Below, piece by piece: positions 60,234 through 64,000 of a DNA stretch of 64,000 bases. Where the stretch lies: the NCBI RefSeq assembly GCF_026627255.1, contig NZ_JAPNLM010000008.1, forward strand, positions 62,001 to 126,000, given 5' to 3'. The position numbers and the translations under genes are program-made. The notes under the pieces are model-generated. The model was not told the DNA's origin, did not search any database, and saw only the letters and a list, made by a program, of their open reading frames with translations. Positions within the stretch are counted from its first letter, which is position 1. Each line of letters opens with the position of its first letter. The stretch is from Streptomyces antarcticus. GTDB lineage: Bacteria > Actinomycetota > Actinomycetes > Streptomycetales > Streptomycetaceae.

Positions 60234-60650
60234 TTGATCACTGTCATCGAGCAGGCCGTGCAGGCCCGTCTGGTCGCCACCGCGCCGAAGGTCGAGACCG
60301 TGCCCGTCACCCTCTGCTACGACCGGGCGGATCCGTTCGCCGTCCGCATGGCATTCCCCGCCCCGGCCACCCTGGAGGGCATCGAGATCTCCTGGACCTT
60401 CGCCCGCGAGCTGCTGGAGTCCGGGCTGAACCGCGCGTCGGGCAGCGGAGACGTGCGCGTGCGCCCGTACGACGCCGACCGGACGACGATCGAGTTCCAC
60501 GCGTCCGAGGGGGTGGCGATCGTGCTGGTGGTGACGGCCGACCTGCACCACTTCCTCGAGCGGGCCTCGACCGTGGTCCCGCCCGGCCTGGAGCACCTCT
60601 ACCTCGACATGGACCACAGCCTGGCCGAGCTGATGCGGGACACCTGCTGA
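60234..60650 (+). CDS. ssgD: SsgA-like sporulation/cell-division protein (SsgD type)
   Basis: A 138-residue SALP, the Streptomyces-specific family steering septum placement and wall growth (usual length 130-145). It has the opening ITVIEQAVQARLVATAPKVETVPVTLCYDRADPFAVRMAF, then SWTFARELLESGL, and the C-terminal DLHHFLERASTVVPPGLEHLYLD. The TTG at 60234 is preceded by AAGGGAG with six-base spacing; the longer frame from 60123 is not needed. The paralogue label (ssgD) rests on my memory of its neighbour being an ABC-F gene, as in S. coelicolor. Confidence 0.9.
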   Translation: MITVIEQAVQARLVATAPKVETVPVTLCYDRADPFAVRMAFPAPATLEGIEISWTFARELLESGLNRASGSGDVRVRPYDADRTTIEFHASEGVAIVLVVTADLHHFLERASTVVPPGLEHLYLDMDHSLAELMRDTC

Positions 60651-60901
60651 CCACCACCGCCGCCGCCGCCGCCCAAAACTCCGGCACTCACGGCCGGCGG
60701 CCGCCGGCCCCGCTCTGAATTCGTTTGCGGACGGCTCCGGCCGCCCGTAGCTTCGTAGGCGCCCCATTGCCGCCGAAACGGAGCAGGACATTGCTCGTCT
60801 GAGGTTCGAGACACCGACCCGCCCTGGCGTCCGCCGCCATCGTCCGTCCGTCGGCTGTCTCCCCGCGTTGCACGCACCACTCACGCAACCTGGAGGCCTC
60901 C
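60651..60901 (+). promoter_or_regulatory. Leader of the second ABC-F gene with a possible 11-aa ORF
   Basis: The 251-bp gap ends with CCTGGAGGCCTCCATG, the gene's ribosome site. A tiny ORF at 60767-60802 (TTG, MPPKRSRTLLV) would sit in the leader. Resistance ABC-F genes are often controlled by ribosome-stalling leader peptides, but this one lacks a convincing ribosome site and I see no clear anti-terminator pair. Confidence 0.3.
60692..60709. terminator. Palindrome after ssgD, possible terminator
   Basis: GGCCGGCGGCCGCCGGCC is a perfect 18-bp palindrome 42 bases past the ssgD stop; it could fold as a 7-bp stem with a GGCC loop. No U-tract. Confidence 0.4.
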
Positions 60902-62545
60902 ATGAGTCATGCCCCTACGTTCATCACCTGCTCCAGCCTCTCCTTCGCCTGGCCCGACGGCACTCCCGTCTTCGACGGGCTGCAGCTCGCCGTCGGCCCC
61001 GGACGCACCGGCCTGATCGGGCTCAACGGCTGCGGCAAGTCCACCCTGCTCAAGCTCGCGTCCGGTGAACTCACGCCCACCGAAGGCCAGTTGACCGTCG
61101 CCGGTTCGGTGGGTCACCTGCCGCAGCACGTCACCCTCGACACCGCGTTGCGCGTCGACGAGGCACTCGGCATCCACACCGCCCGCGCGGCCCTGCACGC
61201 CATCGAGGCGGGCGAGACCACCAAGGCGAACTTCACCGCCATCGGCGACGACTGGGACGTCGAGGAACGGGCCGCCGCCACGCTCGACCAGCTCGGACTG
61301 GCCCGGATCGGCCTGGACCGTACGGTCGGCGAGCTGTCGGGCGGCGAGTGCGTGCTGCTGCGGCTGGCCGCGCTGCTGCTCGCCCGGCCCGACGTACTAC
61401 TGCTGGACGAGCCCACCAACAACCTCGACCTGCGCGCCCGCGGCCGCCTCTACGCGGCGGTCGAGTCGTGGACCGGGGTGATGGTCCTGGTCAGCCACGA
61501 CCGGCAGCTGCTGGAGCGGGTCGACCAGATCGCCGACCTGCGAGACGGCCAAGTCCGCTGGTACGGAGGGAACTTCACGGACTACGAGGAACTCCTCGCC
61601 GCCGAGCAGGAGTCGGCCGAGCGCATGGTCCGGGTCGCCGGGGCCGACGTACAGCGGCAGAAGCGCGAACTGGCCGACGCCCAGGTCAAACTGGCGCGGC
61701 GCAAGCGGTACGGCCAGAAGATGAACGACAACAAGCGCGAACCGAAGATCGTCATGGGCGCCCGCAAGCGGGCGGCACAGGAGTCGGCCGGCAAGCACCG
61801 CATCATGCACTCCGAGAAACTGGTTCAGGCACGGCAGCGCCTGGACCAGGCGGTGGAGGCGGTGCGCGACGACGACGAGATCCGGATCCGGCTGCCGGCG
61901 ACCCGGGTCCCGCCGGGGCGGCGCGTCCTGACCCTGAGCGACCTGCGACTGGCCCACGGGGCGGCGGCCGTACGGGGCGAGTGGGAGCTGCGCGGTCCGG
62001 AGCGGATCGCCCTGGTGGGCCGCAACGGATCGGGCAAGACCACGCTGTTGCGCACGATCGCGGGGCAGCTGGACCCGGTGTCCGGTGAGGCCGTGACGCA
62101 TGTGGCGACGCGGTTCCTGCCGCAGCGGCTGGACGTACTGGACGCCAGCCGTTCGGTGGTGGAGAACGTGGCGCGGTTCGCCCCGCAGGCCACGAACAAC
62201 GTGATCCGGGCGCGACTTGCGCACTTCCTCCTCCGGGGCGCCCGCGCGGACCGCCCGGCCGGCACCCTGTCCGGCGGCGAACGCTTCCGCGCGGCGCTGG
62301 CGGCGCTCCTGCTGGCGGAGCCCGCTCCGCAGCTGCTGATGCTGGACGAGCCGACGAACAACCTGGACCTGGCGAGCGTCCGTCAGCTGACGGACGCGCT
62401 GGAATCGTACGAGGGCTCCCTCGTGGTGGCGAGCCACGACGTGCCGTTCCTGGAGTCGATCGGGGTCACGCGGTGGCTACTGCTGGACGGCGAACTGCGC
62501 GCGACCACGGCCGAGGAGGTCCGGGAGGCGCTGTGGCACGGGTAG
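60902..62545 (+). CDS. ABC-F family ATPase, second copy
   Basis: A 547-residue ABC-F protein. Domain 1 has GLNGCGKST, ELSGGECVLLRLA, and LLLDEPTNNLDL. Domain 2 has GRNGSGKTT, TLSGGERFRAALA, and LMLDEPTNNLDL. The linker is Lys/Arg/Gln-rich (AGADVQRQKRELADAQVKLARRKRYGQKMNDNKREPKIVMGARKRA, residues ~255-300), similar to actinobacterial antibiotic-resistance ABC-F members. ATG at 60902 has TGGAGGCC upstream, and a long leader (251 bp) precedes it. It is followed by a 21-bp hairpin. It could protect the ribosome from antibiotics. Confidence 0.93.
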   Translation: MSHAPTFITCSSLSFAWPDGTPVFDGLQLAVGPGRTGLIGLNGCGKSTLLKLASGELTPTEGQLTVAGSVGHLPQHVTLDTALRVDEALGIHTARAALHAIEAGETTKANFTAIGDDWDVEERAAATLDQLGLARIGLDRTVGELSGGECVLLRLAALLLARPDVLLLDEPTNNLDLRARGRLYAAVESWTGVMVLVSHDRQLLERVDQIADLRDGQVRWYGGNFTDYEELLAAEQESAERMVRVAGADVQRQKRELADAQVKLARRKRYGQKMNDNKREPKIVMGARKRAAQESAGKHRIMHSEKLVQARQRLDQAVEAVRDDDEIRIRLPATRVPPGRRVLTLSDLRLAHGAAAVRGEWELRGPERIALVGRNGSGKTTLLRTIAGQLDPVSGEAVTHVATRFLPQRLDVLDASRSVVENVARFAPQATNNVIRARLAHFLLRGARADRPAGTLSGGERFRAALAALLLAEPAPQLLMLDEPTNNLDLASVRQLTDALESYEGSLVVASHDVPFLESIGVTRWLLLDGELRATTAEEVREALWHG

Positions 62546-62553
62546 CCCCCGAC

Positions 62554-62595
62554 GCGTGAGGGCGTGGCGGGCCCGGGCCCGCCACGCCCTCACGC
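62554..62595 (+). terminator. Terminator after the ABC-F gene, 21-bp perfect stem
   Basis: GCGTGAGGGCGTGGCGGGCCC followed directly by its complement; 9 bases after the stop codon. Loop of four bases at most (CCGG). Confidence 0.85.
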
Positions 62596-62606
62596 ACCCG
62601 ACACCC

Positions 62607-62672
62607 GACAACGCCTGACAACGCCTGACAACGCCTGACAACCAACGGAGAACGTTCGGCCAACGGAGAACG
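62607..62672. repeat. Short tandem repeats behind the ABC-F terminator
   Basis: GACAACGCCT is present three and a half times at 62607-62642 (10-bp unit). It is followed by CCAACGGAGAACG twice at 62643-62655 and 62660-62672 (17-bp spacing). These lie between the ABC-F terminator and the end of the ATP-binding protein gene. Confidence 0.75.
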
Positions 62673-62674
62673 CC

Positions 62675-63148
62675 TCACCCCTTGGGCTGGCGCGGCAGTA
62701 AGGCCCAGGATTTGGTGCCCCCCGTGGCGGTCAGGACGGGGGTGAGTCCCCAGTCCCCGCCGCAGGTCTCGACGGTTGCGGCGAGCAGCCACATCCCGCG
62801 GTTGCGCCGGCTCCGGCACTCCTCGCGCGCTTCGGGCGAGGAGTGCGCCGGGTGCTGGTCGTAGACGACGATCCGCAACGCGTCGAACTGCCAGCGGACC
62901 TTGAGTACCATCTCGGTGTCGGGTGTGAACCGGTGCGCGCACGCGACGAGTTCGGATGCCGCGAGGGCTGCGGCGTCACGCAGGTCGGACAGGCCGTGCC
63001 GGGTGAGCAGGGGCCGGACCACCGATCGCGCGGTGCCCGCGCAGTACGCGCTGCCGTGCAGGCCTATCGAGTAGTTCAGCTTCTCCGCCTCGGGCGGTAT
63101 CTGCAGGATCTCGCGGACCGGTCTCAGGCCACGGAGAGTGCCCGTCAT
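62675..63148 (-). CDS. RsbW-like ATP-binding protein (HATPase_c)
   Basis: A 157-residue histidine-kinase-like ATPase domain protein of the Streptomyces regulatory class. The N-terminal TLRGLRPVREILQIPPEAEKLNYSIGLHGSAYCAGTARSVVRPLL is a recurring opening of this group; the N-box is ALAASELVACAH, with Ala at the Asn position, so ATP binding may be weakened. ATG at 63148 with GGAG upstream. Usually such genes pair with an XRE regulator; the divergent 47-aa ORF does not resemble one. Target unknown. Confidence 0.82.
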   Translation of the reverse strand: MTGTLRGLRPVREILQIPPEAEKLNYSIGLHGSAYCAGTARSVVRPLLTRHGLSDLRDAAALAASELVACAHRFTPDTEMVLKVRWQFDALRIVVYDQHPAHSSPEAREECRSRRNRGMWLLAATVETCGGDWGLTPVLTATGGTKSWALLPRQPKG

Positions 63149-63356
63149 CGTGCTGCTCCAAGTATGGGTGTGATCGACGGCGGTGTGATCGAAGACCGGT
63201 GCGGTCCCGGAGTGCTCGTGCAAGACCACGGCGTCGCCCCGTGTGAGACTTGCGCTACCGACCGTAGCCCAACCTGGTTCTCAGTTCTACTACTTGTGCC
63301 ACTACTTACTGACTTCTCGTGATATCTCCAGTCAGCCCCGAGCACGCGGAGGCCAG
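63149..63356. other. Intergenic, AT-richer stretch between the ATPase gene and a 47-aa ORF
   Basis: About 208 bp. It includes TGTGACTTGCG... and an AT-rich run near 63280-63330 (TTCTACTACTTGTGCCACTACTTACTGACTTCTCG), unusual for this DNA and a likely divergent promoter. No gene seen. Confidence 0.45.
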
Positions 63357-63500
63357 ATGCTGCCGATCACCCCCGCCGCGGACGTGATCGAGACCCTCAC
63401 GGCGCGGATTCGCACCATCAAGTGGACGCGGAGCATCACATTCCGCCATGACTTTGACCCCACACTGCCCCAACTGGGCGCCCTCAAACTGCATAGATAA
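63357..63500 (+). CDS. 47-aa hypothetical protein
   Basis: ATG at 63357 is preceded by GCGGAGGCCAG. The peptide, MLPITPAADVIETLTARIRT then IKWTRSITFRHDFDPTLPQLG, has no recognisable domain, signal peptide or membrane segment. It lies head-to-head with the ATP-binding protein gene, where an XRE regulator would normally be, so it may be the trace of one or a different small protein. Confidence 0.4.
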   Translation: MLPITPAADVIETLTARIRTIKWTRSITFRHDFDPTLPQLGALKLHR

Positions 63501-63522
63501 CTGGATGTAACCGGACATACAC

Positions 63523-63551
63523 TTGACTGGGGCTTGGCTCGCCTTGATGTC
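63523..63551 (+). promoter_or_regulatory. Candidate promoter of the desaturase gene
   Basis: TTGACT at 63523-63528 and TGATGT at 63546-63551 with 17-bp spacing, 67 bp upstream of the start codon; the -10 box is weak. The palindromic operator lies just downstream. Confidence 0.45.
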
Positions 63552-63560
63552 GCGCTTAAC

Positions 63561-63591
63561 CTACGAGTCCGTAAGCTACGGAACCGTAGGT
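63561..63591. promoter_or_regulatory. CTACGG-AA-CCGTAG palindrome, desaturase operator
   Basis: CTACGGAACCGTAG at 63577-63590 is a perfect 14-bp palindrome. A wider dyad, CCTACG at 63561 and CGTAGG at 63586-63591, overlaps it, as does CCGTA-AGC-TACGG at 63570-63582. It lies just after the promoter and ~27-56 bp before the start codon, the position of a repressor site. TetR-family regulators of fatty-acid desaturation typically bind sites of this kind. Confidence 0.65.
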
Positions 63592-63617
63592 AATTCGCTT
63601 TGCACCCAGGAGTACCC

Positions 63618-64000
63618 GTGACGATCACCTCTCCCCACCTCGGCAGCTCGGAGGCGTGGACGGACGCCAAGCTGCTGTTCGCGCTGGAAGAAGTGGTCGA
63701 AAAGGAGCTCAACCGGCATCTTCAGGTCACCAAGGACTGGATGCCCCACGACTACGTGCCGTGGGCCGACGGCCGGAACTTCCCGGCCTTCTTCGAGGAC
63801 GGCGAGGCCTGGAACCCAGAGCAGTCCAAGGTCACCGAGATCGGCAAGATCGCGCTGGTCGTGAACCTGCTGACCGAGGACAACCTCCCCAGCTACCACC
63901 ACGAGATCGCCTCCCTCTTCGGGCGCAACGGCGCCTGGGGCACGTGGGTGCACCGCTGGACGGCCGAGGAGGGCCGCCACGGCATCGTGATGCGCGACTA
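63618..64000 (+). CDS. Acyl-ACP desaturase, partial (runs off the right edge)
   Basis: The first 127 residues of a stearoyl-ACP-type diiron desaturase: ALEEVVEKELNRHLQVTKDWMPHDYVPWADG, then TEIGKIALVVNLLTEDNLPSYHHEIASLFG, ending TAEEGRHGIVMRDY. The diiron ligands expected in E...H(EExxH) are present as the EEVVEKEL glutamate and the EEGRH pair. GTG start at 63618 with AGGAG six bases upstream. Controls membrane unsaturation by making a cis double bond in ACP-bound acyl chains. The rest lies outside the window. Confidence 0.93.
   Translation, partial: MTITSPHLGSSEAWTDAKLLFALEEVVEKELNRHLQVTKDWMPHDYVPWADGRNFPAFFEDGEAWNPEQSKVTEIGKIALVVNLLTEDNLPSYHHEIASLFGRNGAWGTWVHRWTAEEGRHGIVMRD

Overview
The window is very GC-rich DNA with almost gap-free gene packing, frequent GTG/TTG starts, many ATGA/GTGA/TGATG stop-start overlaps and an ssgD-type SsgA-like sporulation gene. 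Together these point to a Streptomyces (or close relative) chromosome. I found no rRNA, tRNA, CRISPR array, insertion sequence or phage module. The best-supported RNA element is a c-di-AMP (ydaO/yuaA) riboswitch in front of a LysM/M23 cell-wall hydrolase.

Layout. 1-4.8 kb: a metallo-beta-lactamase-fold hydrolase, an SGNH esterase, the riboswitch-controlled M23 peptidase and a PtpB-like phosphatase. 4.8-14.8 kb (minus): a hopanoid operon, transcribed hpnC-hpnD-(85-aa small ORF)-hpnE-polyprenyl synthase-shc-hpnG-hpnH-hpnO, with most genes overlapping by a few bases. It builds C30 hopenes from farnesyl diphosphate and then adds and processes the ribosyl-derived side chain. An isopentenyl-diphosphate isomerase lies nearby at 24.2 kb. 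15.2-22.4 kb (minus): a seven-gene module of two CDP-alcohol phosphotransferase-type membrane proteins, a nucleotidyltransferase, a glycerol-1-phosphate-dehydrogenase-like enzyme, a family 2 glycosyltransferase and a two-gene polysaccharide-type ABC exporter. I read it as making and exporting a polyol-phosphate-containing glycolipid or glycopolymer; no product is known to me.

22.6-41.6 kb is mixed: a methyltransferase-acetyltransferase fusion, idi, an RsbW-like ATPase, an HdeD-like membrane protein, enoyl-CoA hydratase, two DJ-1/PfpI-type proteins (one a GlxA-like AraC regulator), a decayed SLC13/ArsB-type transporter tail, an ABC-F protein, an SDR, an ImmA/IrrE peptidase plus membrane-protein pair, Tex with an unusual Gly/Gln-rich tail, an M1 aminopeptidase, an MpaB-like oxygenase and a secreted sphingomyelinase-like enzyme. 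41.3-44.3 kb is a small accessory island. An XRE/TPR regulator with a pterin dehydratase gene faces a chain of overlapping very small genes across a phased TGGCC array.

44.5-54.2 kb is fatty-acid degradation: an acyl-CoA ligase with a divergent MerR regulator, then a CoA-transferase/racemase, a truncated F420-type oxidoreductase, acyl-CoA dehydrogenase, thiolase and the FadB-like bifunctional enzyme, with a near-perfect 17-bp dyad at the promoter. 54.5-64 kb: a secreted PKD/beta-repeat protein, a saccharopine-dehydrogenase-like reductase, endonuclease V, a YciI protein, a YCF48-like beta-propeller, ssgD, a second ABC-F protein, an orphan HATPase and, running off the edge, an acyl-ACP desaturase preceded by a strong palindromic operator.

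Short tandem repeats are unusually common at gene ends (27 bp at the left edge, 21 bp at 47.9 kb, 23 bp at 27.8 kb, 10 bp at 15.1 and 62.6 kb), and two of these arrays run through stop codons.
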